From contig QKYT01000328.1 in assembly GCA_003550305.1 (NCBI GenBank), positions 92,359 through 121,249 on the forward strand: DNA of 28,891 nucleotides. Reading direction: 5' to 3'. This DNA comes from Glomus cerebriforme (lineage: Eukaryota; Glomeromycota; Glomeromycetes; Glomerales; Glomeraceae). Positions 1 through 9,275 of the stretch are shown one piece after another. A program made the translations under genes and the position numbers. The notes beneath the pieces are model-generated. The model saw only the letters and a program-made list of their open reading frames with translations. It did no database searches and had not been told where the DNA came from. Within the stretch, counting starts at the first letter, position 1; each line of letters starts with the position of its first letter.

Positions 1-597
1 TGAGCTGCCTACCAGTTTCTGTAAAGAAAAAAAATATGAATGATTAATGATGTTCATTAATGAATAAAAAACAAAGAAAATTAAAAAAAAAAGTTCTGTC
101 TTACTTAAAGAAACTGAATTGAATCGCCCACCAGTTTCTGTAAAGAAAAAGAAATAGAAATGATTAATGGCATTTATCAATAGATAAAAAACAAAGAAAA
201 TTAAAAAAAAAGTTCTAATTTACCTAAAGAATTTAAATTGAGCCGTCTACCAGTTCCTATAAAAAAAAGAAGAAAAGGAATAGTTTAGTAACATTTCTCA
301 AGAATAAATATAAAGAAATTAATAAAAAAATTCATTTTTATTTTAAAGAAATTGAATTAAACCACTCTGTAAAAAAAAAGAAAGGACCAGTTAATAGTAT
401 TTTTTAAAGGATAGAATACAAAAAAAATTAAAAATAATAAAAATACTTACCTAAAGGAACCAAATTGAGTCACCCACTAGTTCTTATAAAGAAAAAAAAT
501 AGGAATAATTAATGGCATTTCTTAAAGGATAAAACAAAAAAAAAAAATAATAATAAATACAAATGCTTACCTTAAATAATATTTTGCAAATAATTTG
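1..597. repeat. Degenerate tandem array, unit about 115-119 bp, five copies
   Basis: Five successive units each open with a version of ACCAGTTTCTGTAAAG, at about 11, 130, 249, 361 and 475. Each continues through an A-rich tract, a GATTAATGGCATTT-like stretch, another A-rich tract and a TTACCTAAAGAA-like stretch. Spacing is about 119 bp for the first copies and about 114 bp later. Copies are diverged, with copy 4 lacking part of the opening motif. No coding potential is seen. The array may start upstream of the window. Confidence 0.8.
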
Positions 598-797
598 GTC
601 AAATTAAATTTGATTCAAATTTGATTTAAATTCAATTCAATTTGATTCAGAATTTTTGAATTGTGAATCGAATTCAAATCTCAGATTTGGATTTAATATC
701 AAATCTTGAATTTGATTTAATTAGATTCAATTTGATTCAATTTATTCAAATTGAATCTGAATCAAATCAATCGAATTTAAATCAAATCTGAATTGAA
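598..797. repeat. TTTGATTC / GAATCAAA simple-sequence block, left part
   Basis: The stretch is built almost wholly of short words such as AAATTTGATTC, AATTCAATT and their reverse complements, in both orientations. It resumes at 1440 after the MITE fragment, so the two blocks were probably one. It can fold on itself extensively. No gene is present. Confidence 0.7.
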
Positions 798-1439
798 ATA
801 CTATTTGTTACATATTATTTATCATATATTTAATTTTGCCCAAATTTTATAATGCATGCCAAAATTTCCTTTTTAGATCTTATATAATATTATACAATCC
901 AAAAAAAATAATTTATTTCTTTCAAAAATTGAAATTTTGGATTATGCAAGATTTTTAAAAAGAAGGACGTCTAAAGCAGAGATAAATCATATAACTTCAA
1001 AAAAAAAATTGCTTTTCAAATAAAACTTTTCTATTTATATAACTTTTCAAAATATATATAGTAAATGTATTTTAGCCTACTCTGCAAGTTTACTTAAAAT
1101 ACAAAATGAGATTATGAATACCGCTTTTACTTTTTCATTTTCATCAAAATTAATTTATCTATTTTTGAATAAAATCAGCAAAGTTCATTCATTCATATAT
1201 AAAATCAAAACCAGTATTTTTAACTTACTTTATTTCCTTAAGTAAATATATAAAGCAGGCTAAAATACACTTACTTCAAAATATTCAAATTTATATTATG
1301 ATTGGTTCAAAAATAATTTATAAATTTGTATTTTTGTAAATCATATAATTTGCCTCACTTTAGATGATCTTCTAAAAAGGCAATTTTATTGCAGATTTTT
1401 AATTCTGATTGAAATTATGAATCATATGACACTAGCGAT
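798..1439. mobile_element. Truncated Mutator-like MITE (family 1) hosting another insertion
   Basis: The sequence from 798 to 961 and from 1373 to 1439 matches the interior of the family-1 element at 9276-9700, for example the stretch reading TTTTGCCCAAATTTTATAATGC and GGCAATTTTATTGCAG. The terminal inverted repeats are absent at both ends, where the fragment runs into TTTGATTC-type simple sequence. It is interrupted by the 411-bp foldback element at 962-1372. Confidence 0.7.
962..1372. mobile_element. 411-bp foldback MITE with TIRs and a TAAAAA duplication
   Basis: The left end GAAGGACGTCTAAAGCAGAG pairs with the reverse complement of the right end, GAAGATCATCTAAAGTGAGG. A second internal inverted pair lies at about 1063-1087 and 1235-1262 (GGCTAAAATACA core), so most of the element is palindromic. 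TAAAAA flanks both sides (956-961 and 1373-1378). The related MITE at 9276-9700 shows the same site empty (TAAAAA once, at 9603-9608), which fixes the borders. There is no ORF, so it is non-autonomous. The superfamily is not certain. Confidence 0.85.
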
Positions 1440-1588
1440 GTTCAAATCGAATTCAAATTAAATCTGAATCAAATCTGAATTGATTTGATTTGATTTATTC
1501 AAATATCAAATTGAATTTGAATAATTTGTGATTCGCTCGAATCAAATTTAAATCTAATTCAATTCAATTCAATTTGATTCATGCAGAA
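1440..1588. repeat. TTTGATTC / GAATCAAA simple-sequence block, right part
   Basis: Same word composition as 598-797: repeats of AATCTGAATC, AAATTTGAT and AATTCAATTC in both orientations. It is separated from the left part by the MITE fragment. No coding potential. Confidence 0.7.
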
Positions 1589-1862
1589 CACTAATCTTAA
1601 AAAAGTTGGAATACCTAACTTATTTTTGTTAAAAAAAAGAAATGGTTAGTAATATTACTTAAAAGATAAACTATAAAAAAATATAAAGTATATTTACTTT
1701 AAACAAAACATTCTGAACCATTCCTATAAAGAAAAAAAAACAGTTAATAATATTCTGAAAAAAAAATAAAAATTAAAAAATATATATATCTTTAACTTAC
1801 TTAAAAGATAGCCTATTTTTATAAAAAAAAAGGGTTTTTAAAGAAAAAAATTAAAGTTTAAA
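1589..1862. repeat. Continuation of the roughly 115-bp tandem array, decayed
   Basis: Units again show the pattern of a short opening (for example ACCATTCCTATAAAG near 1717), an A-rich tract, AGTTAATAATATT and TTTACTTA-like ends. They resemble the 1-597 array but are shorter and more diverged. This places the simple-sequence block and its MITEs inside a once continuous array. Confidence 0.55.
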
Positions 1863-2030
1863 AAAAATGCATCAGATTATAGCTAATGTATTTTAACAGA
1901 TAATTGATATTTCAAACTAGGTACTTTGTCTAACAATTTTAATCTGAGATGTGTCAGATTCAATCTTAGGTAAAAATCAATCTGAAGTATAATATTTATA
2001 TATATAAATATTTTTATATATTTGTATAAT
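1863..2030. other. AT-rich spacer, no gene
   Basis: No ORF or clear repeat boundary. A short stretch, CTGAGATGTGTCAGATT, weakly resembles CTGAAATGTATGTCAGATT at about 10052, which may mark an old dispersed repeat. Confidence 0.4.
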
Positions 2031-2039
2031 TTTTTTTAT

Positions 2040-2429
2040 GGGCAAATGTATATCTCGCAGAGGTGTGACATCATTATTCATCACCTCCAATTTGTCATCC
2101 CTTGTATCACACCCTCTGACTTTCATTTTTACTATTTATTCTAGGGACTTAGAATTTTTTCGAGATGTAAAATCCTATTTGTCACATGTTAATCATCATA
2201 TTCCTTAATTTTGGCCGAAAACTTTAATTCTGGCCAGAATATCTATTTTTGAACATTATATAACGTTACATATACCAAAAAAAGCAATTTTATTTCTCTT
2301 TAAAATCAAAATTTTGGTTATACAAGAACCAAAAAGGAAATTTTCTTAATTTTAGCCGGAATTACCAAATTAGGAAAATTCCCAGTGATGTATAAATGTC
2401 TCACCCCCATGCTAGATCTAGATTTACCC
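2040..2429. mobile_element. Mutator-like MITE, family 2, 390 bp, 9-bp TSD
   Basis: The ends are GGGCAAATGTATATCT on the left and, reverse-complemented, GGGTAAATCTAGATCT on the right, and the inverted repeat continues imperfectly for about 45 bp. The flanks are an exact 9-bp duplication, TTTTTTTAT, at 2031-2039 and 2430-2438. Nine-base duplications are typical of Mutator-like elements. The 83-codon ORF that starts inside it at 2385 is read across the element border and is not a gene. The interior is shared with family 1. Confidence 0.88.
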
Positions 2430-2680
2430 TTTTTTTATAACTATATAATAAAGATTATATATTTGCATAATTTAAAAAACTATATAATAAAATTGCAGTT
2501 AGAAGGTAAAAAGAAGAAAAATAAAGTTTTTTTAGAAATTTTTTGTTTTTACATTAATATTTTTGTATTAAACAATAAAAATTATAGCTATTTTATTTAT
2601 AAAAATCCTTTAAAAAATAACTTTTTTTTATTATAATATTATTTTTAGTTATTTTTAGTAATTAAAATTAAATATAATTA

Positions 2681-3310
2681 GAACAAATGTATATCTTGCA
2701 GGAGTGTGACATCATTATTTATTACTTCCAATTTGTCATCTCCATGTCATACTCTCTGATTTTATTCTAGAGACAGAATTTTTCAAGATGTAAAATCATA
2801 TTTATCACATATTAATTATCATATTTCTTAATTTTGGCTAAAAATTTTAATTCTAATCAGAATTTCTATTTTTGGATATTTGAATAACATTATACAAACC
2901 AAAAAAAAAGCAATTTTATTTTTTTTCAAAATCAAAATTTAGATTACATAAGACTCCAAAAAGGGTATATATAAAGTAAAGTAAAATTATATAATTTTTA
3001 TAAAATTTTGGTTAGAATTATGGCATTAAAAAATTATGCATATGATAAATAATAAGTGATAAATAGGATTTCACCTATCAAAAAATTCTAAGTTCCTAGA
3101 ATACTTAGAAAAAATGAAAAATGAAAGTATTTTGTAAAGGGTAACAGATATTTACTATGATCACGTGATTCTGCTCTACTTTAGACATTCCTTAAAAAAA
3201 AAAATTTTCTTAATTTCAACTAGAATTACTAAGTTAGAAGAATTACTAAGTTAGAAAAATTCCTGGTGATGTATAAATGTCTTATTCCTATGCTAAATCT
3301 AGATTTATCC
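2681..3310. mobile_element. Mutator-like MITE, family 2, 630 bp with nested insertion
   Basis: The ends are degraded family-2 termini: GAACAAATGTATATCTTG on the left and the reverse complement of CTAAATCTAGATTTATCC on the right. The exact 9-bp duplication ATATAATTA lies at 2672-2680 and 3311-3319. The element is about 240 bp longer than its relatives because of an insertion at about 2963-3192. A small tandem duplication, AATTACTAAGTTAGAA, sits near 3222-3255. Confidence 0.85.
2963..3192. mobile_element. Nested foldback MITE related to the one at 962-1372
   Basis: Aligning the host MITE with 2040-2429 shows extra DNA here. Its right end, reverse-complemented, reads AAGGAATGTCTAAAGTAGAG, close to the GAAGGACGTCTAAAGCAGAG terminus of the 411-bp element. 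Its left end, GGGTATATATAAAGTAAAG, is a more AT-shifted version. The middle (about 2998-3130) is an inverted piece of the family-2 MITE core (GTGATAAATAGGATTTCACC). The exact borders are approximate because of A-runs. Confidence 0.55.
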
Positions 3311-3319
3311 ATATAATTA

Positions 3320-4338
3320 TACTAATGTAAAAAATTTATATATATGTGACTATATAACAAAAATTTCTTTATAAAAATATCTTATTATAATCATAATATT
3401 TAGTAATTCTAAAAGGTATAATTATAGAAAAGAATAACTATAACCAAAATATTATCTAAATCATTTGCTAAAAATTTTTTAATTTCAGTATTATTGATTT
3501 TTATATATGATTTCTTATAAATTAATAATTTGTGATTTTACATTTTATATAAGCAGATTTTTTTAATAGTTATCTATAGTATTAAAGTTTTATTACTATT
3601 ATTAATAAAATATAATTAAATAATTAATTATAATATTATATAAAGCAATAAAAATAAAATTTGCTTATAATTATTACATATAATATATTTTTTCATTTAT
3701 AAATAATAAATGCATAATATATTTTACTTTTTTAATTATTTGACTTAAAACATATAATATTACATTATTATTCTTATTATTCCTATTATAATTATCACTT
3801 TTTTTTATTTTTTGATCTCTTTTATTATATTTGGCTTCAAGTTTATCTAATAAATAGTTATTGTATACTATATATTTAATGGATATTATATGATATGCAT
3901 TTATATAGTTTAACATTACAAAGTAACATTAATCAATGAAATATTACTATACAATATCTATATTATTATATGGCTAATGCAGATCATACTTTATAAAAGT
4001 CTATTAAAGGTTATTTAATGATAAATTTTTTTTTCCTATTATATTTCTTTTTTTCATATTTTTTTTTATTATTTCTCTTATCAAATAAATTTTCTTTATT
4101 ATTACTCTTTAATATAGTTGTAACTAAAATTATTTTAGTATTACAGAAATCTGTAATTATATAAATCTGTAATTATTAAGTAATTCATTAAAAAAATTCT
4201 GAATTCTGTAATTAATTTTAGATTCCGTAACTAATTTCATATTATGAAAATATTTGGCCAAAATTAACCTTAGTTTTGACCAAATTATATTTAGAAAATT
4301 TAATAAATAATAACTCAGCATCTAGTGATCCATTTTGG
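3320..4338. other. AT-rich intergenic DNA, no supported gene
   Basis: About one kilobase of low-complexity A+T. Open frames such as the minus-strand one at 3674-3916 are rich in Asn, Ile, Lys and Tyr and have no recognisable motif; they are what random AT-rich DNA gives. Between about 4138 and 4235, several copies of ATTCTGTAATTA-like words occur and recur near 4745-4800 in inverted arrangement, possibly a decayed inverted-repeat element. Confidence 0.6.
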
Positions 4339-4640
4339 ATGATCTTACCACCATTCGATTTATCTCAATATAACAATTCTAATAATATTAAGATCATTTA
4401 ATTTTAATTACTAGATTATGTTCTGATATCAAGAATTATTAAACATTTATAGTATTATAACTTTGTCAATATTAATGCTAGAAATATGTATGATCTTACC
4501 GCTATTAGAATCGTCTCATTATGATAAATCAAATGGTAGTAAATTTATTTAAATCTAATCATTAGATCTTACTCCAACTTCAATAATTTTTAAATGTTTA
4601 TAGTATTTTAACTTCATTAATATTGAAGCTAAAGAATGAA
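4339..4640 (+). repeat. Diverged direct duplication, period 151 bp
   Basis: Unit 1 starts ATGATCTTACC at 4339 and unit 2 starts ATGATCTTACC at 4490. Both carry TTTATAGTATT and TCAATATT/TTAATATT blocks at matching offsets. The units differ at many positions, so the duplication is old. No coding potential. Confidence 0.65.
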
Positions 4641-5829
4641 ACATATATTATTGGATTTATTTTAATGAAACAAATTTAATGATAATAAAATCAATAAAAT
4701 TAGATCACTAAATCACAAGCTATGTTAATTTTACATTATTGTACAAAATGTAATTAATTACAGAATTACATAATTAATTATGATTACAGAATTTTAGATT
4801 TTGAATTTGCCAATTGAATTTTGGAGACAATTATACTCTTTAATATGTCATGTGAAAATAATAGGATTTATGAGAAAACTTTAATAAGTTTACAGTATTA
4901 TATAAAATATAATAGTAAATTTTATTTATACAAATTATCTTTATAATTTTCTAAATAAGATTTTAAGTAACAATTTGAAAAAAAAGTGTTAGCTTTTTTT
5001 GTGAAATTGAAAAAGTTAAGAATATAGAATATTTTACCAACAATTGGATATATAATATTGAAATATTTCACGCTAATAAAAATTATGAAGAAAAGCTAAA
5101 GTTTTTTTAATTTAGCTTTTAAATTTCAATGTAAATATCAGAATGCAATAATTTAAAAGAAATATCTGACAACTCTCCAATGTAGAAAAATAATTTATGT
5201 AAATCATTACAAGAAATTGCTTCTAACAATACTAATTTAGAAATTATTATGAATACAAATAATTTAGTTAATTTGATAAATAGTAAGATTTTAAAACAAG
5301 TTAGTTTGAAAATTAATATTGCAAATACTTAAATTCTTAGTATTTTATTAATATATTAATATTATACACAAATAGTTCAATATTATACACAAATAAATTA
5401 ATATTGTACACAAATAAACTTTTAATTTTTAATATTAGTTATATAATGATTAAAATATAGGTTAAATAAAATTAGCATGATTCTATAGGACTGTATAATA
5501 AAGTATATTATATGATAGTATTGGATATTACTAATTAATATATATATTAAAATTCTTTTTATAGTATTATATAAAAATAATATTATATATATTATAAATA
5601 TATACTTATACTAATTTATTAGATAAATTTTAAATAGTAATTAAAATTAGAATATATTTTTAATAAGATTAATTAATTAATTTATTTTTTCTATAAATTT
5701 TAATAATAATATGTAATAATATATCTAATATAAATGTAGTATTTAAAAAATTAGCATAATTTTTAAGTATTATATATAATATTAAATTTGATTTAAATCA
5801 TTAATATATTTGATATTTTACCTATATAA
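4641..5829. other. AT-rich intergenic DNA, no supported gene
   Basis: Low-complexity A+T. A 36-codon frame at 5000-5107 on the plus strand has some protein-like character (Trp, His, Cys present) but ends at a stop and cannot be tied to any family. A 21-bp triplet repeat lies at 5358-5420. Nothing else can be called. Confidence 0.6.
5358..5420 (+). repeat. Three tandem copies of a 21-bp unit
   Basis: Units AATATTATACACAAATA plus four bases start at 5358, 5379 and 5400. The third has a T-to-G change (AATATTGTACACAAATA). Confidence 0.85.
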
Positions 5830-5838
5830 TAATTAATA

Positions 5839-6220
5839 GGATTTTGTAATTTATCGCCATGGCGATACATCACCACTGTCATGTGATTCATAATTCCGGC
5901 CAGAATTAAATGATTTGCAATGAAATTGCCTTTTTAGAAATCTTGCGTAATCCAAAATTTCAATTTTTGAGAGAAACAAAATTGCTTTTTTTTGGATTGT
6001 ATAACGTTACCTAAGATCTAAATAAGGATATTTTGGTCAGCGTTATAAAATTTGGGCAAAATTAAACATGTGATGAATAACATGTGACAAATAGTATTTA
6101 TCATACTGAAAAAATTCTCAGTCCCAAAACTACAGTGTGATACGTGAGGTGACAAATTATTATATAGTATAAGTCACGTGGGATTGCGATGCATCGCCAT
6201 AGTGATAAATTACTTTTTCC
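5839..6220. mobile_element. Mutator-like MITE, family 1, 382 bp, 9-bp TSD
   Basis: The left terminus GGATTTTGTAATTTATC pairs with the right terminus, which reads GGAAAAAGTAATTTATC on the minus strand; pairing continues through CCATGGCGATACATCRCC-like sequence. The exact 9-bp duplication TAATTAATA lies at 5830-5838 and 6221-6229. Non-coding. Compared with the copy at 9276-9700 its interior runs in the opposite orientation. Confidence 0.9.
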
Positions 6221-6229
6221 TAATTAATA

Positions 6230-6475
6230 AATCTGATTGCAAAAAAATTAATCAATAGTCTTTTATTATATGAAGATAAAAATTTTTTTAAAATAATTGA
6301 GAATACTAAAAATAATCTAAAAGATATTATATATAAGATAATTATCTGAAGTGAAGTAAAGAACTATATATATTTATAAAAAGATATCACAAAAATTATA
6401 TAATGATTTTCAGTTATTTATATATATTTGTATACATAAATTGATGAATAAAAATTATTGTTTTGATTATTTTAA
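6230..6475. other. AT-rich spacer, no gene
   Basis: Only A+T-rich low-complexity sequence lies between the MITE and the Helitron-like element. No ORF or repeat with clear borders is seen. Confidence 0.6.
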
Positions 6476-6809
6476 TCTATATAATTAAAAAAATTTGTGT
6501 GTAATGATAACGTTTAGATTAACAATATAAATAATCACATTATAAATGTGTAACATAGTCACGTGATATTACACAATATCCAAAAAAGGCAATTTTATTT
6601 CCTACGAAAATTGGATCAAATGGTAGTACAAAGTTACACAAATCTATATAATTAAAAAAATTTGTGTGTAATGATAACGTTTAGATTAACAATATAAATA
6701 ATCACATTATAAATGTGTAACATAATCACGTGATATTACACAATATCCAAAAAAGGCAATTTTATTTCCTACGAAAATTGGATCAAATGGTAGTACAAAG
6801 TTATACAAA
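6476..6809 (+). repeat. Near-perfect 167-bp tandem duplication of the Helitron 5' end
   Basis: Copy 1 is 6476-6642 and copy 2 is 6643-6809. I see only two differences (CATAGTCACGTG versus CATAATCACGTG, and GTTACACAAA versus GTTATACAAA). Both copies start TCTATATAATTAAAAAAA directly after an A, so the element has two tandem 5' termini. The low divergence means the duplication is recent compared with its surroundings. Confidence 0.92.
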
Positions 6810-6882
6810 ATTCCAAAAAAGGAAATTGATGTGCATACACATAATTCTGGCCGGAATTAAAAATTATAAATAAAATTTAAAA

Positions 6883-6901
6883 CCCGTTGCAAAGCAACGG
6901 G
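6883..6901 (+). other. Helitron 3' subterminal hairpin
   Basis: CCCGTTGC, loop AAA, GCAACGGG: a perfect 8-bp GC-rich stem in AT-rich surroundings, 7 bp before the CTAG end. In the Helitron family this hairpin is the transposition termination signal. Confidence 0.8.
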
Positions 6902-7120
6902 CAGCAAACTAGTATTATATTAAATAAGATATAATTAATAATAATAAATGTTATATAGAAAAGGGGCTCTCTTCCTGATGATCCCTACGCCCATTTTCTC
7001 CCAAGTGGTTTGGGAAAGAAAAGTTGTACTTTTTGGCCGTTTTGCTTTATGAAAGCGGTCTTTTAGTTATAGGAAAAGTGTTGCTACATCGCTGGAGTTA
7101 ACTAGAAAGCTTTAAGAAAT

Positions 7121-7365
7121 ATGGATAATAGTCTCCGGCTCACCAAGGTTCTTCGCAAGACAAGTTTACGATAATTTCCAGTCACTGACGTCTTTTTCAA
7201 AGTCGATACCTTAGAGGCCATTTGGTATTCCCAGGTACTCTTTCTTGCATAACACGGTGAAGAAGACTTGTGGCTGCTTCTGGTGGATCCAGAAGTTAGC
7301 TTAGCGCGAAGTCTGTTTGGAAGTAAAAACCTTTTCATTGAGTTGAAGTATGGGCTTGGATAATA
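7121..7365 (+). pseudogene. Decayed coding frame in the retroposon, 5' part
   Basis: From an ATG at 7121 the plus-strand frame reads about 80 codons of balanced, protein-like composition (for example FPVTDVFFKVDTLEAIWYSQ near 7172-7231). It is broken by TAA at 7172 and about 7247 and ends in a double TAA near 7360. Stops of this kind are what CAA-to-TAA change would give. The minus-strand frame on the same stretch (7102-7338) is Ser/Lys/Arg-rich and is read as the shadow. No family is recognised. Whether this joins the frame at 7656, through frameshifts, cannot be decided by eye. Confidence 0.4.
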
Positions 7366-7655
7366 AGGGAGCTCTTTCTGGAGTTCTGGATTTAGGAGAA
7401 AGTACCCAGCTGGCTTGGTATTGGTTGTCTTTTGTTTGTTAATTTTAGTTTTCTTTTTCTGGTCACTTCTAGGTGCCTCTCTTTGAGTAGTTCCTGAGAA
7501 GGCGCAGCAAAGCTGTTTGTTTTCTTCAAACTCGCTACTTTAAGTGGGAGGAGTGGGGGTATCCGAAATTTGATCTGCAGCTGATCACTGTTATGTAATT
7601 GGTTCTCCTTGTTGCTATATTTTCTTTAGTTTAGTTTCACAGATGGTGATCCCTT

Positions 7656-8285
7656 TTGTGTGCCCTTAAGGTGTTGAAGGTTGATTGGATAGTTGTTAAA
7701 AATTTTATCTGCTCGCTCCTTTCTTATTTTTGTATACTGGAAACTTCGTCAGGGTTTAAAATCATCGACAGTGTCGTAAGGGTCCCACCTATATTTTTCC
7801 TACCTCATCCGCTGATATTATTACTTGCGTTGTCAGTATTAGCTTTTGCCGAATACGTGTAATCAACTTTATAGGGTCGCTGGATCAAATGAGAAGGAAT
7901 TGCCTATAAAGCATAGGAGCAGAGATCCGGTCGTTGTGAGCAATTTTGGAATCCAAAGTATGCCTGTAACCAAGTTCTGGAAGCCATTGAAAAGCTTATC
8001 TTTTTTACTCTTGAAGTCCTTTTGGAGGCTGGTACCAGCACTCGGCCTTTAGAAAGTTATCAATATTTCGAGCTGATTTGAAGACCCACACCTGTTTTGA
8101 GGGGAGATTTAGGTAACCTGAAGGATTATTGGGTATGGAGGGTAAGACATAGAAGATTTTATTCTAGAATGATGGAAGATAGGTGAATAGTATCGGAGGC
8201 CCAGGATTGGAATCATTAGGAAGAGGAAGTATGTATAGGGTTGGATAGGAAGGGAGTTAGTAGATTAGAGAAAATAGCGTTAAAA
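7656..8285 (+). pseudogene. Decayed ORF of unknown family in the retroposon
   Basis: One plus-strand frame (phase of 7656) gives about 210 codons with about seven in-frame stops. The stretch around 7930-8060 reads as ordinary soluble protein (CEQFWNPKYACNQVLEAIEK). The stretch at 8115-8285 is basic and aromatic (DYWVWRVRHRRFYSRMMEDR), followed by TGA and then TAG where a Trp codon would suit. Several stops fit TGG-to-TGA/TAG or CAG-to-TAG transitions. The first 60 codons are hydrophobic. I do not recognise the family; a LINE first ORF is possible. The region after 8285 looks like a 3' untranslated tail. Confidence 0.45.
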
Positions 8286-8745
8286 AAAAAGTATATAAAA
8301 TTTCATTAACAAGAGTAGTAGTTTTTACTGCGAGGCAAAGGTTACCTTCTAAGTACTCCGTTCTTAATGGGCAAGGTGAGACTTCTCAAACTGGGTACAT
8401 ATGGGATTGTACCATTCAGCTTGGAATAGCGGTCTCTTCCCCACCTTGCTTCACCGGTAGGTATGAAGTAACTTTGTCGGGCCATCTGCTCCTCTCCAAG
8501 ACTGCAGGCACGTATAGATGTCTAAGGATTATGGGTTAGGTAAGGTAACTTCCTAAACCTTGTTTTACCTGCAATAGAGAAAGTGCGTACCCTTTGGCGG
8601 TTATGATGACTTTAATCAAATAAGAGTAACATATATCTATGTATTATCAGTAGTGTGCTAATGGTGTATTTTTGAATAATCATTAATAAATTGTGATACT
8701 CGTCCGAGGTTTTAAAAAAAAAAAAAAAATAATAAATGTTATATA

Positions 8746-9022
8746 AATAATTTTTTTCTTTAAAGCTTTGGATTTACAATAGTTTTCATTACCTAATATT
8801 ATTATAAAATATTATTAATTTTGCAATTAAATTATAAATAGCTAACTAATTTTATTAAAATTAAAGCTTTTATAAAACTATTATAAAAATTAAACAAATC
8901 TTTTGAAAAATAATATATAGTTGATATTGAACTATTAAAACTGATCCTAAATATTATAATTAAGTAGAATTTTACTAAAATGATAATAACATATGCAATA
9001 GATTTATATACTTTGAATATTA
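8746..9022. other. AT-rich spacer, no gene
   Basis: Low-complexity A+T between two retroposons. Nothing recognisable. Confidence 0.6.
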
Positions 9023-9036
9023 ATTATATGTTTATT

Positions 9037-9232
9037 TTTTTTTTTTTTTAAGACAAGTTAATCGCATTTATTATAATTATTGAAGTTCTAAAAAGAATAC
9101 ATAACTATGAGAGATAAATCACGAATATACCCTCTGAATCAGAAAAGCATAACTTGTCACGCGAAGAAAAGATTCAGGAAGAGAGTTTTGTTACCAAGGA
9201 CGAATCTTCCATCATAATCTAGACTTCCCGAT
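9037..9232 (-). mobile_element. 5'-truncated LINE tail, about 196 bp, 14-bp TSD
   Basis: A poly(T) run at 9037-9049 is the poly(A) tail of a minus-strand insertion, with AATAAATGCGATTAACTTG just inside. The direct repeat ATTATATGTTTATT lies at 9023-9036 and 9233-9246. The tail resembles the 3' end of the large LINE at 11847 (AATAAATACGTTTAACTT), so it is probably a severely truncated copy of the same or a sister family. No coding part survives. Confidence 0.85.
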
Positions 9233-9275
9233 ATTATATGTTTATTATATAATATATTAAATATATTTTAATTAT

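Larger units (their letters stand above)
6476..6912 (+). mobile_element. Small non-autonomous Helitron-like element
   Basis: The 3' end shows the Helitron signature: an 8-bp GC-rich stem with a 3-base loop (6883-6901), seven bases, then CTAG at 6909-6912 followed by T. The 5' end is TCTATATAATTAAAAAAA at 6476, preceded by A. The whole therefore sits between A and T without a target duplication, as Helitrons do. It has no Rep/helicase gene, so it would rely on a helper. The TC start was chosen because it coincides with the start of an internal tandem duplication. Its interior shares words with the local MITEs (TCCAAAAAAGGCAATTTTA, GGCCGGAATTA). Confidence 0.72.
6958..8727 (+). mobile_element. 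1.77-kb poly(A) retroposon with 18-bp TSD
   Basis: The exact 18-bp direct repeat AATAATAAATGTTATATA flanks the segment at 6940-6957 and 8728-8745, and the plus-strand 3' end is an A-run preceded by AATAAA at about 8686. This is the mark of LINE-type target-primed insertion. The body is clearly more GC-rich than its flanks and contains coding-like, stop-broken plus-strand frames. I see no reverse transcriptase, endonuclease or RNase H. It may be a non-autonomous LINE relative or an mRNA retrocopy. Its 3' tail does not match the other LINE tails in the window. Confidence 0.85.

Noticed and set aside
2385..2636. 83-codon plus-strand ORF
   Set aside because: It starts inside a family-2 MITE and runs over the MITE border and target duplication into AT-rich DNA; composition is Asn/Ile/Lys/Phe/Tyr only.
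3674..3916. 80-codon minus-strand ORF
   Set aside because: Low-complexity composition in AT-rich DNA, no motif, no conserved neighbour.
5000..5107. 36-codon protein-like frame
   Set aside because: Too short, ends in a stop, and no family match can be argued; mentioned only in the spacer entry.
7102..7338. 78-codon minus-strand ORF in the retroposon
   Set aside because: The opposite strand has the better protein-like reading and the retroposon's poly(A) tail shows that the plus strand is the transcript strand.
7121..8285. Idea that TAA/TAG encode Gln here (variant genetic code)
   Set aside because: The stops also include TGA in Trp-like places and frameshifts, and the polymerase at 25268 uses no internal TAA/TAG. 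Decay explains the data better.
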